From NCBI RefSeq assembly GCF_007830265.1, contig NZ_VLKE01000001.1, positions 2,232,001 to 2,296,000 on the forward strand: 64,000 bases of DNA, written 5' to 3'. A model generated the notes under the pieces. The model was given only the letters and a program-made list of their open reading frames with translations. It had not been told where the DNA came from and searched no databases. The position numbers and the translations under genes are program-made. How positions within the stretch are numbered: the stretch's first letter is position 1; each line of letters starts with the position of its first letter. The stretch comes from Micromonospora olivasterospora. GTDB lineage: Bacteria; Actinomycetota; Actinomycetes; Mycobacteriales; Micromonosporaceae. Of the stretch, positions 53,941 to 62,059 are shown in pieces.

Positions 53941-54510
53941 TCAGCGTAACGGGCTTGCGGTCGCGCGTAGGGTCCAGCGTCCGGCACCGCCGCGCAGCAC
54001 CGTCTTCGTGAGCGGAGCGATGTCGATCCGCCAGAACGACGCGGGGGTGGCGGCGATCGCGTTGACGACAAGCGCGCGGATCACCATGGGGTGCGTGACC
54101 GCGATGACCGTACGGCCCTTGTCCGGCACCGCGCGTAACCAGCCACCCGTCCGGTCGAGCAGGTCGTGGAGGGACTCGCCGCCGTGTGGTGCGGCCGCCG
54201 GGTCGGTGAGCCAGGCCGCGACAGCGTTCGGTTCGTCGGCGGCGACGTCGTCCAGGGTGCGGCCGGCCCACCGGCCGAGTTCGCCGTCACGCAGCCCTTC
54301 GTCGACGGCTGGAGTCAGCCCGAGCGCGGTGGCGGTCTGCGTACAGCGCAACGCCGGGCCGCAGCGCACATCGTCGGCGCGGGGCAGCGCACCAGCCAGC
54401 GCGGTGGCATCCGCCAGACCGTGCGCGTCGAGTGGCTCGTCTCGTGGGAAGGCAGGGGACCGGGTCGCTGCGGTGGGTGCGTGGCTGATCAGGATCAGGC
54501 GATTACTCAC
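53941..54510 (-). CDS. Histidine-phosphatase-family protein, possibly cobalamin-related
   Basis: A 189-residue phosphoglycerate-mutase-fold protein. The N-terminal catalytic strand reads LILISHAPTAATRSPAFP, with SHAPT in place of the usual RHGxT. GPALRCTQTATALGL (second Arg), LRDGELGRWAGRTLDDV and AVTHPMVIRALV (second catalytic His) follow. GTG start follows AAGGGGG. It is divergent from the cobalamin riboswitch and cbtBA. The link to the alpha-ribazole phosphatase step is an inference from position. Confidence 0.8.
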   Translation of the reverse strand: MSNRLILISHAPTAATRSPAFPRDEPLDAHGLADATALAGALPRADDVRCGPALRCTQTATALGLTPAVDEGLRDGELGRWAGRTLDDVAADEPNAVAAWLTDPAAAPHGGESLHDLLDRTGGWLRAVPDKGRTVIAVTHPMVIRALVVNAIAATPASFWRIDIAPLTKTVLRGGAGRWTLRATASPLR

Positions 54511-54580
54511 GCTGATCGCCCCCTTCTTCAGGACCCAATCCACAATGAGAAGGTCATCGATATCAATCGTGCCCGTGATA

Positions 54581-54610
54581 TTGACACCGCGACGTTGCCG
54601 CCCGTAGCGT
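54581..54610 (+). promoter_or_regulatory. Promoter of the cbtBA transcript
   Basis: TTGACA (54581-54586) and TAGCGT (54605-54610) with an 18-bp spacer stand directly before the riboswitch. The fit to sigma-70-type elements is good for an actinomycete. Confidence 0.5.
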
Positions 54611-54620
54611 CCAGGCCACA

Positions 54621-54730
54621 GCGTGACGGTGGGAGGAAGCCGGTGCAATCCCGGCACGGTCGCGCCACTGTAACCAGCCCGACGGGTGCCTCACCTGACC
54701 GGCTGGGAGTCAGACCCTCCACCGTCACGG
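54621..54730 (+). ncRNA. Cobalamin (B12) riboswitch
   Basis: The leader contains the conserved core: GGAGGAAGCCGGTGCAATC, then CCGGCACGGTCGCGCCACTG followed by TAA, and later GGGAGTCAGACCC. The outer stem GTGACGGTGG (from 54623) pairs with CCACCGTCAC near 54719-54728. It lies 40 bp before cbtB, with the ribosome-binding site AGGAGG after it. Vitamin B12 binding would be expected to switch off cbtB-cbtA expression, by termination or by hiding the ribosome site. Confidence 0.93.
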
Positions 54731-54769
54731 AAACCGCTAGGGGACGCGTGATCCCAGGAGGTCCTTGTC

Positions 54770-54988
54770 ATGGCCGACATGTCGCTGCCCGCTCCCACCG
54801 CCGCGCCCGCACCGGTCGCCATACCGCTGCGGCAGATCCTGCCCTGGGCGGCCTTCGCCGCGGTGATCGCGCTCGTACTGCTCTACTTCGTCGGCGTCGA
54901 ACAGGGTGTCCTGTCCGTGTTCGCCGGCGAGACGGTGCACGAGTTCGTGCACGACGGACGCCACCTGCTCGGCTTCCCCTGCCACTGA
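54770..54988 (+). CDS. cbtB: Cobalt transporter subunit CbtB
   Basis: A 72-residue protein with one membrane helix (ILPWAAFAAVIALVLLYFVG) and a C-terminal His-rich end, HEFVHDGRHLLGFPCH, the usual CbtB metal site. AGGAGG precedes the ATG. It is under the B12 riboswitch and is followed after 17 bp by cbtA. Confidence 0.93.
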   Translation: MADMSLPAPTAAPAPVAIPLRQILPWAAFAAVIALVLLYFVGVEQGVLSVFAGETVHEFVHDGRHLLGFPCH

Positions 54989-55005
54989 ACGCGGCGAGGA
55001 CCCTC

Positions 55006-55785
55006 ATGCTGTCCACCCGCTCGCTTCTCGTCCGCGGCATGCTCGTCGGCCTCGCCGCCGGTGCCGCCGCCTACCTGTTCGCAACCGTCTTCGGTGAGGG
55101 CCCCGTCGGGCAGGCCATCGACTTCGAGTCCGCCCAGGCCGCCGCCCACACGCATGCCGCTGCCGCCGCCCACCCGCACGGCGAAGCCAGCGAACCCGAG
55201 CTGGTCAGCCGCACCGTGCAGAGCACGGTCGGTCTGGCCACTGCCGCCCTGGTGTACGGGGTCGCGCTCGGCGGTCTGTTCGCGCTCGCCTTCGCCATCG
55301 CGTACGGCCGGATCGGGCGCTTCAACCCCCGGGCGACCGCCGCGCTCGTCGCGCTCGGCGGCTTCGTGACCGTCGCGCTCGTACCGTTCCTCAAATATCC
55401 GGCCAACCCACCGGCCACCGGCAACCCGGACACCCTCGGGCAACGAACCGGCCTGTACTTCCTCATGATCGTGATCGCGGTCGGCACCGGGCTCCTCGCC
55501 GTCAACCTCGGACGCTGGCTCAACCCGAGGTACGGCGCCTGGACCGCGACCCTCATGGCGATCGCCGCGTACGTCGTCCTCATCGGGGTCATCCAGACCG
55601 CACTGCCCACGATCAGCGAGGTACCCGACGGCTTCCCCGCCCTCGTGCTCTGGAAGTTCCGGCTCGCCTCACTCGGCACCCAGCTCGTCACCTGGACCAC
55701 CCTCGGGCTGCTCTTCGGCGCGCTCACCGAACGCAGCCTCCGCACCCGGTCCGCCCCGGCCGCCCGTCCGACGGTCACCGCCTGA
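55006..55785 (+). CDS. cbtA: Cobalt transporter subunit CbtA
   Basis: A 259-residue membrane protein with about six helices. The N-terminal LLVRGMLVGLAAGAAAYLFA and a His-rich external loop (AAAHTHAAAAAHPHGEA) are typical of CbtA; later PFLKYPANPPATGNPDTLGQ is a strong family motif. GAGGA precedes the ATG. With CbtB it forms a predicted cobalt uptake system for cobalamin synthesis, controlled by the upstream riboswitch. Confidence 0.93.
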   Translation: MLSTRSLLVRGMLVGLAAGAAAYLFATVFGEGPVGQAIDFESAQAAAHTHAAAAAHPHGEASEPELVSRTVQSTVGLATAALVYGVALGGLFALAFAIAYGRIGRFNPRATAALVALGGFVTVALVPFLKYPANPPATGNPDTLGQRTGLYFLMIVIAVGTGLLAVNLGRWLNPRYGAWTATLMAIAAYVVLIGVIQTALPTISEVPDGFPALVLWKFRLASLGTQLVTWTTLGLLFGALTERSLRTRSAPAARPTVTA

Positions 55786-55831
55786 CGACATCGGCGTCGG
55801 TATCGCGAACAAACAGCGGAACGCTCAGCTC

Positions 55832-55871
55832 GGTGTCCGCCCCAAGCGCCAAGCAGCCAGGGGCGGACACC
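55832..55871 (+). terminator. Terminator after cbtA
   Basis: GGTGTCCGCCCC (55832-55843) pairs perfectly with GGGGCGGACACC (55860-55871) around a 16-nt loop, 46 bp after the cbtA stop. There is no T-run. Confidence 0.65.
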
Positions 55872-56010
55872 TTGGCACAGTCAAGGATGCGGCGGGCCGG
55901 AAAAGCAGTTCCCACCGAGTTGGCCGGCGGGCCGTAAACACGGTCGACGAGCACACAACAGCTACTACGTGACCGGCCACAGGTAGCCACCTCGCCAGAG
56001 GCGACAGGGA

Positions 56011-56972
56011 CTAGGGCGTGTCTCGTGGATCTTCGGGGCGGGTTTTGGTAGATAGATTGGCGTGTCTCGACGGCATGAGTTGACCGATGACGAGTGGGCG
56101 CTTCTGGCGCCGTTGCTGCCAGCGGATCCGCCGCGTGGGGGCCGATGGCGTGACCATCGGACGACGGTCTCGGGGATCTTGTACCGGGAACGTACCGGGA
56201 TTCCGTGGCGTGACCTGCCGGAGCGGTTCGGTCCGTGGAAGACGGTCTACCAGCGCAAACGCAGGTGGGCGATGGACGGGACCTGGTCGCGGATCTGCGC
56301 GGCGTTGCGGATCGACTGCGACGCCGAGGAAGGCGACGAGTGGACGGTCGGGGTGGACACCTCCTCGATCCGGGCGCACCAGCACGCGGCGGGTGCTCGG
56401 CACGCCCCAGCGGCGGATCACCCAAAAAGGGGGAAGCCGCAAGGGACGAAAAGGGCGGAAGGGAAGCCCTCGGCCGGTCCCGTGGCGGGTTGACCACCAA
56501 GCTGCACCTGGCCGCTGACCGGCGTTGCCGTCCGATCGCGCGGCACACCACGTGCGGGCAGCGGGCCGACTGCACCGGCTTCACGCAGGTCATGGCCGCT
56601 ATCCGGATTCCCCGCCGGGTCGGCCGGCCGCGTACCCGTCCCGGGCATGTCCTGGCTGACAAGGCGTACAGCTCGAAGGCTATCCGTTCTCACTTACGCC
56701 GTCGCGGCATCAAGGCCACGATCCCGATCAAGGCCGATCAGGCGGCCAACCGTCGCGAGAAGGGATCTCGCGGCGGCCGGCCACCGAACTTCGACCGGGA
56801 GCGCTACAAGCAGCGCAACACCGCTGAGCGGGCGTTCAACAAGCTCAAGCAGTTCCGGGCGGTCGCGACCAGGTACGACAAGCGCGACTACATGTACCAG
56901 GCCACCGTCGACATCGCCACGATGAAGATCTGGCTACGTGACCTCACCCAAGATCGACGAGACACGGCCTAG
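56011..56972 (+). mobile_element. IS5-family element (IS427 group)
   Basis: Left end GGGCGTGTCTCGTGGATCTT and right end (read inward) GGCCGTGTCTCGTCGATCTT form near-perfect terminal inverted repeats. Both are bordered by CTAG (56011-56014, 56969-56972), the probable target duplication. Length is about 960 bp. The element appears complete. Its right end touches the IS4 element. Confidence 0.85.
56062..56972 (+). CDS. IS5-family transposase, made by -1 frameshifting
   Basis: Two frames overlap. The first (GTG 56062 to about 56493) has the DUF4096 start ELTDDEWALLAPLLPADPPR and the first catalytic Asp in VGVDTSSIRAHQHAAGA. The second frame carries GGLTTKLHLAADRRCRPIAR, the second Asp in VLADKAYSSKAIR and Glu in NTAERAFNKLKQFR, ending at 56972. 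The slippery heptamer CCCAAAA at 56421-56427 (C CCA AAA in the first frame) is canonical for -1 frameshifting, so this is programmed rather than a mutation. The stop TAG lies in the CTAG target copy. Confidence 0.88.
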
Positions 56973-58568
56973 GCTCAAGGCCGGGTAGTTAGGCGGCGGG
57001 CGTGGCTGTCAAGCCGATGGGCCCGGGGGCGGTAAAAGCAACGGAACTCCGGTAGAACTGGCGGTCGACCAAGATCCACCGTTTCTGCCCGGGAGTTCCG
57101 TTGCCGGATCATTCTGCCCTGTCCCGCACTGTGGCCGCCATCACCCGCACTGTCCGGGTCGCGGCGGGAGTGTTCGCCCCGGGCCATCTCGGGGAACTCA
57201 CCTCGATCGTGCCCTTTGAACTCGTCGATGCGGTGCTGGCCGAGACCGGTACGGTGCAGGCAAGACTACGGAACCTGCCGTCCCGGGTCGGGGTGTACTT
57301 CGTGCTGGCGATGTGCCTGTTCCCGGAGGTCGGCTACCGGCGGGTCTGGGCCAAGATGATCGCCGGGCTGGTGGGGCTGGTCGTGGTCGTCCCATCGGGT
57401 AAAGGGCTACGTGACCTGCGCCGCCGCGTCGGTCCCGCTCCGGTGAAGGCCCTCTTCGAGGTCCTCGCCGGGCCTCTCGCGCAGCCACACACTCCCGGGG
57501 TGCGGTTCGGCCGCTATCGCACGGTGTCCTTCGACGGTTGTACCTCCCAACGCACCGCCGACACCGCCCGCAACCGTGCCTGGCTCGGCAAACGCACCGG
57601 AAACGGCTACCCGGCGGTGGAGTTGATGACGCTGGTCGAGACCGGCACCCGCGGCATGCTCGGTGCGGTGTTCGGACCGACCGCCGAGGGCGAGACCAGC
57701 TACGCCAGCAAACTGCTGCATCTGCTGGATGCCGGCATGCTCGTGCTGTGGGACAAGGGCTTCGACTCCAACATGTTCCTGACCGCGGTCGCCGGCACCG
57801 GCGCCCAATTCCTGGGCCGGCTGCGCGGCAACCGCCGCCTGCCGGTCCTGGCCCGCCTCGACGACGGCTCATACCTGAGCGTCCTCAACCACGTCCCCGT
57901 CCGGGTCATCGACGCCACCGTCACCGTCACCTGCGCCGACGCCACCACCTACACCGGCGTCTACCGCCTCGTCACCTCCCTGCGCGACCCCCGCCGGCAC
58001 CCGGCACACCGCCTGGTCGAGCTCTATCACCAGCGCTGGGAACACGAATCGGCGTACTACGCCCTGCGCCACACCATCCTGCACGGACGAATCCTGCGCT
58101 CCGGCGACCCGACCGGCATCCAGCAGGAACTGTGGGCACTGCTGACCGTCTACCAGGCGCTGCGCACCGCGATGGTCCACGCCACCGAAACCCGGCCCGG
58201 GACCGACCCCGACCGGGCCAGCTTCACCATCGCCCTGCACACCGCCCGGGAACAACTCACCAACGCCGCCGACGTCCTGCCCGAGAACACCGACCTCACC
58301 GGCGCTATCGGCCGCGCCGTCCTCGCTGAACTCCTCCCACCACGCCGAGCACGCACCAGCACCCGCCGCGTCAAATCACCACTGTCCCGCTACGCCAAAC
58401 ACCCACCCGGCAGACCCACCACCAACCAGAAGATCACCAACCTCGCCATCACCATCCACGACGACACCACCGAACCACTCCCACCACCCACACCATCCCC
58501 ACCCCGCAAACCCCGCAAACCCCGCTTGACAGCAGCCGCAACGCCCTAACTACCCGGCCTTGGGCCTA
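56970..58568 (+). mobile_element. IS4-family element abutting the IS5 element
   Basis: Left end CAAGGCCGGGTAGTTAGG (about 56976-56993) recurs inverted at the right end (58544-58561), with similarity out to TAGGC at both edges. Length is about 1.6 kb. The left end coincides with the right CTAG of the IS5 element; the right end reaches the stop codon of the P450 gene. Either the IS4 inserted beside the IS5, or the two moved in separately at the same spot. Confidence 0.8.
57101..58549 (+). CDS. IS4-family transposase
   Basis: A 482-residue DDE transposase, apparently intact. It has an N-terminal insertion-domain-like part (DAVLAETGTVQARLRNLPSR), the first Asp in TVSFDGCTSQRTADT, the second in VLWDKGFDSNMFLTAV and the IS4 signature YHQRWEHESAYYALR carrying Tyr, Arg and catalytic Glu. 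The C-terminus is Pro-rich. The start is TTG at 57101. Both frame and ends are whole, so it may be active. Confidence 0.9.
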   Translation: MPDHSALSRTVAAITRTVRVAAGVFAPGHLGELTSIVPFELVDAVLAETGTVQARLRNLPSRVGVYFVLAMCLFPEVGYRRVWAKMIAGLVGLVVVVPSGKGLRDLRRRVGPAPVKALFEVLAGPLAQPHTPGVRFGRYRTVSFDGCTSQRTADTARNRAWLGKRTGNGYPAVELMTLVETGTRGMLGAVFGPTAEGETSYASKLLHLLDAGMLVLWDKGFDSNMFLTAVAGTGAQFLGRLRGNRRLPVLARLDDGSYLSVLNHVPVRVIDATVTVTCADATTYTGVYRLVTSLRDPRRHPAHRLVELYHQRWEHESAYYALRHTILHGRILRSGDPTGIQQELWALLTVYQALRTAMVHATETRPGTDPDRASFTIALHTAREQLTNAADVLPENTDLTGAIGRAVLAELLPPRRARTSTRRVKSPLSRYAKHPPGRPTTNQKITNLAITIHDDTTEPLPPPTPSPPRKPRKPRLTAAATP

Positions 58569-59771
58569 ACCCTCGAGGTTGACGACCAGGTCGGCCAGGC
58601 CGCGTTGCACGAGCTGCTCCCGATAGGACGGCTCGGACGCTAGGGACATCGCGGGAAAGCGCCCGAGCAGCTCGGCGAGCGCGACGTCGACCAGCAGCTT
58701 GGCGAAGCTCGCGCCCAGGCAGTAATGGGTGCCGAGCCCGAAGGCCAGCGGCGCGTTGTCCAATCGGCCGACGTCGAACTCGTCCTGCCGCCCGAACCGT
58801 CGAGGATCCCGGTTCGCCGCCGCCAGGGTGAGCAGAACCCGTGAGCCGGCTGCGATGTGGACGCCGCCGAGCTCGAGGTCGCGGGCGGCGACGCGGGTCA
58901 GCATGTGGATGGCGGGGTCGATGCGCACGGCCTCGGTGATGAAATTCGACAGCGTTCCCGGGTCCGCGACCAGGTCATGGGCGGGCAGGCGCCGGGAGAC
59001 GACGAGCTGGACGGCGTTGCCGATGACGTCGCTCGGTGTCTGCGTGCCGGCGATGAGGAACAGGACCAGGCTGGCGACGAGCTCCTCCTCGGAGATCGCG
59101 CCGGTGGCCTCGCCGTCCCGGACCATGGTGCCGGTGAGGTCGTCCGAGGGGTGCCGCCGCCGGTGCCGGATCAGCTCGCGGAAATAGTCCGTGAGCACGT
59201 CCATGCCCGCGTCGGCGGCGACCAGCTCGTCCCGGGTGAGGATGGGCTCGAACGCCGTTGTGCAGGCGAGTACGGGTACGCGCAGGGCGTCCCGGTCGCT
59301 CGAGGGTATGCCGAGCAGGTCGCCGGTCACCGCCATCGTGAACGGATACGTGTACGTCGCCACCAGGTCGACGCGTCCCGACAGGTCGGCGATCAGCGTC
59401 CTGGCGTGGTCGACGGCGGCCGGCCGAAGGCGCGCGACCTGCCGCGGCGAGTAGGCGTCCCCGGCGAACCGGCGCAGCCGTCCGTGGTCGGGCTCGTTGC
59501 TGAACATCATGATCTTGGTGAAGCACTGCCAGGTGGAGTGCGCGAGCAGACCGGTACGCAGGTGCGCGTCCGCGTCGGTGACCAGCAGGTCGCGGTGGCG
59601 CAGCGCGGCCGCGCACTCGTCGTACCCGAGGACCATGACCAGCTCTGGCCCGAGCCGGAAGGCAGGCCCGAGCGGCCACAACGCGTCATACAACGGGTAG
59701 GGGTCCCGTTTGCCCTCGCTGGTGAACAGCCTCGCCAGCGCCTCACTCGGTCCCATTCCGACCAGCGTCAC
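58566..59771 (-). CDS. Cytochrome P450 of the polyyne-like operon
   Basis: A 401-residue soluble P450 with all key parts: I helix AGTQT at 241-245 (oxygen activation), EAVR at 280-283 and the haem loop AFGLGTHYCLGA with Cys351. GTG 59771 overlaps the desaturase stop (GTGA) and follows GGGGGAG. It is the last gene of the operon as it now stands. Its stop codon lies in the terminal repeat of the IS4 element, so the last few residues may be altered. Redox partners are not in view. In polyyne clusters the P450 oxidises the chain; here the target is inferred. Confidence 0.92.
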   Translation of the reverse strand: MTLVGMGPSEALARLFTSEGKRDPYPLYDALWPLGPAFRLGPELVMVLGYDECAAALRHRDLLVTDADAHLRTGLLAHSTWQCFTKIMMFSNEPDHGRLRRFAGDAYSPRQVARLRPAAVDHARTLIADLSGRVDLVATYTYPFTMAVTGDLLGIPSSDRDALRVPVLACTTAFEPILTRDELVAADAGMDVLTDYFRELIRHRRRHPSDDLTGTMVRDGEATGAISEEELVASLVLFLIAGTQTPSDVIGNAVQLVVSRRLPAHDLVADPGTLSNFITEAVRIDPAIHMLTRVAARDLELGGVHIAAGSRVLLTLAAANRDPRRFGRQDEFDVGRLDNAPLAFGLGTHYCLGASFAKLLVDVALAELLGRFPAMSLASEPSYREQLVQRGLADLVVNLEG

Positions 59772-60850
59772 GAACCGCTCCCCCCGGGTGGCACCGGCGC
59801 TCCGGAGAACGTCTCGTAGAAGCCGTTCCGAGCGTCGTACAGGTGCAGGTTCCGCAGGATCCGCCACAGGCTGAGCGGGCGCAGCCTCTCCTCGCGCACC
59901 ATGCCGGGATAGGCGTCCCGCAGGGCGGCCTGGGCGTGGGGCAGGTTATAGAACGGCACCGCCGGAGCCACGTGATGTGCGGTGTGTACCGCGATGTTGT
60001 GGGTCAGGAAGTTGAGGAACCGCGGATAGATGAAGTCGGTGGTGAGCAGCAGCCGACCGGCGTTTCGGGTCCAGTGCTCGGAGGTGAGGAACGGCAGGTC
60101 GCTGGCGCTGTGGTGCATCAGAGTGGTGGCGCTGAACCACAGGTGGATCGCGAGCCACGGCACGAGGAAGCAGACGACGAACCCGTGCCATCCCGCCAGC
60201 ACGAACAGGCCCGCGACCAGGAGCAGGCCGGCCGGGGCGGTGAAGGCGATGGACCGGCGTACCTCACGGGCCGTCGACGCCTTCGGGAAGAAGCCGGGAC
60301 GGAACCCCGACACCAGCCAGTAACGGATGCTGCCACCCCAGAACGCCCACGTACGCGTCGCCGAGTACATGGCCCGCTCCCACCACTGCATCCGGGCGTA
60401 CATCTGCGCCGGTACCGGACGCCAGTCGGTGTCGAGCTCGAGGTTGTTCGTGTGGGCGTGATGCATGTTGTGCACGTGCCGCCACGATTGGTACGGGTAC
60501 AGCAGCGGCAGCAGCGCCACGTGCCCGACATAGGTGTTGAGCCGCCGCGAACGGGAGAAGGACCCGTGTCCGCAGTCGTGCGCGATGCAATGCAGACCCC
60601 AGCCGCCCAGTCCGGCCAGGGCCCAGAGCGGCGGGTAGAGGTACCAGTGCGGTGCGATCACGATCCCGGCAATCGAAACGGCGTACAGGGAAAGGCTGAC
60701 GCCAAATCCGAGCAGGCCCCGACTGGTACGGGGGGCGAAAAGCGCCCTGGGTATCGCGGTCGTCAGATTCTCGCCCTCGAGCCGGCGGGACTTCTCCATG
60801 AAGTGGTGGAAGTCCGCCCCGGGCGAGGTGGGCACGCTAACCGCCGGCAT
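59768..60850 (-). CDS. Membrane fatty acid desaturase/acetylenase (delta-12 type)
   Basis: A 360-residue integral-membrane di-iron enzyme of the FADS-like (delta-12/omega-3) group. Histidine boxes: HDCGH 91-95, HVHNMHH 125-131 and HTAHH 289-293, with about four membrane helices between them. Its family differs from the two other desaturases of the cluster. It overlaps the carrier-protein gene by 14 bp. In polyyne pathways such enzymes act on carrier-bound acyl chains, introducing double or triple bonds. Confidence 0.92.
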   Translation of the reverse strand: MPAVSVPTSPGADFHHFMEKSRRLEGENLTTAIPRALFAPRTSRGLLGFGVSLSLYAVSIAGIVIAPHWYLYPPLWALAGLGGWGLHCIAHDCGHGSFSRSRRLNTYVGHVALLPLLYPYQSWRHVHNMHHAHTNNLELDTDWRPVPAQMYARMQWWERAMYSATRTWAFWGGSIRYWLVSGFRPGFFPKASTAREVRRSIAFTAPAGLLLVAGLFVLAGWHGFVVCFLVPWLAIHLWFSATTLMHHSASDLPFLTSEHWTRNAGRLLLTTDFIYPRFLNFLTHNIAVHTAHHVAPAVPFYNLPHAQAALRDAYPGMVREERLRPLSLWRILRNLHLYDARNGFYETFSGAPVPPGGSGS

Positions 60851-61133
60851 GGGCCAGCATTCCTTGCGACTCGAGGTGTTCCACCACAGCGTCGATCGAT
60901 CCGTGGTCGAACAGCAGCGCGGGCGAGAGGCGCTGCTCCACGAGATGTTCGAGCTGCCCGGTCAGCGTGATTCCCGCGCGCGAGTCGAGACCGTAGTCCT
61001 CGAAGTTCTTGGCGGTGTCGATCTCCTCGGCCGGCACGCCGACCCGCTCGGCGACGTAGTTCGTCAGCCAGGTCCGCAGCGTGTCCGCGGTCAACGGGCC
61101 CTGCGGTTTCTTCACCTTCTTGAAGAAGGCCAT
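60837..61133 (-). CDS. Acyl carrier protein
   Basis: A 98-residue carrier protein. The phosphopantetheine serine is Ser51 in YGLDSRAGITLTGQLEHLV. The N-terminal extension MAFFKKVKKPQG is basic. SPALLFDHGSIDAVVEHL is the helix 3-4 region. It is a dedicated carrier, not the housekeeping type (DSL replaced by DSR). It sits 2 bp after one desaturase gene and overlaps the next. The ligase at 62915 probably loads it. Confidence 0.92.
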   Translation of the reverse strand: MAFFKKVKKPQGPLTADTLRTWLTNYVAERVGVPAEEIDTAKNFEDYGLDSRAGITLTGQLEHLVEQRLSPALLFDHGSIDAVVEHLESQGMLAHAGG

Positions 61134-61135
61134 CG

Positions 61136-62059
61136 TCAATCTCCCATCCGTCGGCGCGCGACCGTCGTCGCGCTCGGCTCGTGCAGGTCCCAGGCGAGGC
61201 GCAGCCGGCCGAGCCCGGCGATGAGCCAGCCACTGAGGTCGGGCTCCCACCACCGCACGGCGTGCCGGTACGAGCCGGGGAACGCGTGGTGGTTGTTCTG
61301 CAGCCCCTCGCCCATGGTCACCACGGCGACCCACCAGTTGTTCGTGCTCTGGTCGCGGGTGGCGAAGGGCCGGCTGCCGAATGCGTGGCAGATCGAGCCG
61401 ACGCACCAGGCCGCCTGGTTCGCGACGAAGATGCGCGCCAGGCCGCCGAACACCAGCGCGGTCCCCGCGGCCTCGAGGCTCCCGCCGACCACGAGCCCGA
61501 CCGCGGTGGGCAGGGCGAGGCCGAGCAGCACCCAGGCGGGATACATCCGGTGATGGGCCACGAGCCGCCGATCGTGCAGGACGTCGGGCGCGAAGACGGA
61601 CCACTTCGAGTTCTCTTCGCTGAGCATCCACGGCATGTGTGCGTACCAAAGGCCTCGTGCCCTTGCCTTCAAGTCCGTGCCGTGGAGGTTGGGCGAGTGC
61701 GGGTCGCCCTCCTGGTCGGCGAACTTGTGGTGCCGTCGATGCGTGGCGACCCAGAAGAGCAGTGGACCCTGGGCGGCCATCGAACCGGCCACCATGAGGA
61801 CGTCGCGCACCCACGGCCGCGTCTTGAACGCACGGTGGGCGATGAGCCGGTGCAGGCCGATCGTGACGCCGCCGAGATGTACGAGGTACATGACGCCGAA
61901 CAGGATCAGGTCGAGGGCGGTGACGTGGCCGGTCACGAGCAGCCAGACCGCTACGGCCGTACCGATCAGCGGCAGTGTCATGGTGGTGAGCGCGGAAAAC
62001 CGTTTGATCCGCAGGCTCTGCGGGTCGAGCCGGACGATGCCCGCCTCAGCCAAGTTCAT
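61136..62059 (-). CDS. Acyl desaturase (delta-9/OLE1 type), second of pair
   Basis: A 307-residue membrane desaturase. Boxes: HRLIAH 70-75, HRRHH 107-111 and QNNHH 254-258, the pattern of acyl-CoA/acyl-ACP delta-9 desaturases, with GDPHSPNLHGTD after box 2. Four membrane helices. It overlaps the upstream desaturase gene by 14 bp. It is related to but clearly different from its neighbour, so the two probably act at different positions or at different steps (double bond, then triple bond). Confidence 0.92.
   Translation of the reverse strand: MNLAEAGIVRLDPQSLRIKRFSALTTMTLPLIGTAVAVWLLVTGHVTALDLILFGVMYLVHLGGVTIGLHRLIAHRAFKTRPWVRDVLMVAGSMAAQGPLLFWVATHRRHHKFADQEGDPHSPNLHGTDLKARARGLWYAHMPWMLSEENSKWSVFAPDVLHDRRLVAHHRMYPAWVLLGLALPTAVGLVVGGSLEAAGTALVFGGLARIFVANQAAWCVGSICHAFGSRPFATRDQSTNNWWVAVVTMGEGLQNNHHAFPGSYRHAVRWWEPDLSGWLIAGLGRLRLAWDLHEPSATTVARRRMGD

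Noticed and set aside
55795..55990. Minus-strand frame after cbtA that looks protein-like
   Set aside because: No start or family match; part of it is the perfect terminator hairpin, which would be unusual inside a coding region.
56062..56972. IS5 transposase as a frameshifted pseudogene
   Set aside because: A canonical slippery heptamer and intact catalytic residues in both frames indicate programmed frameshifting.
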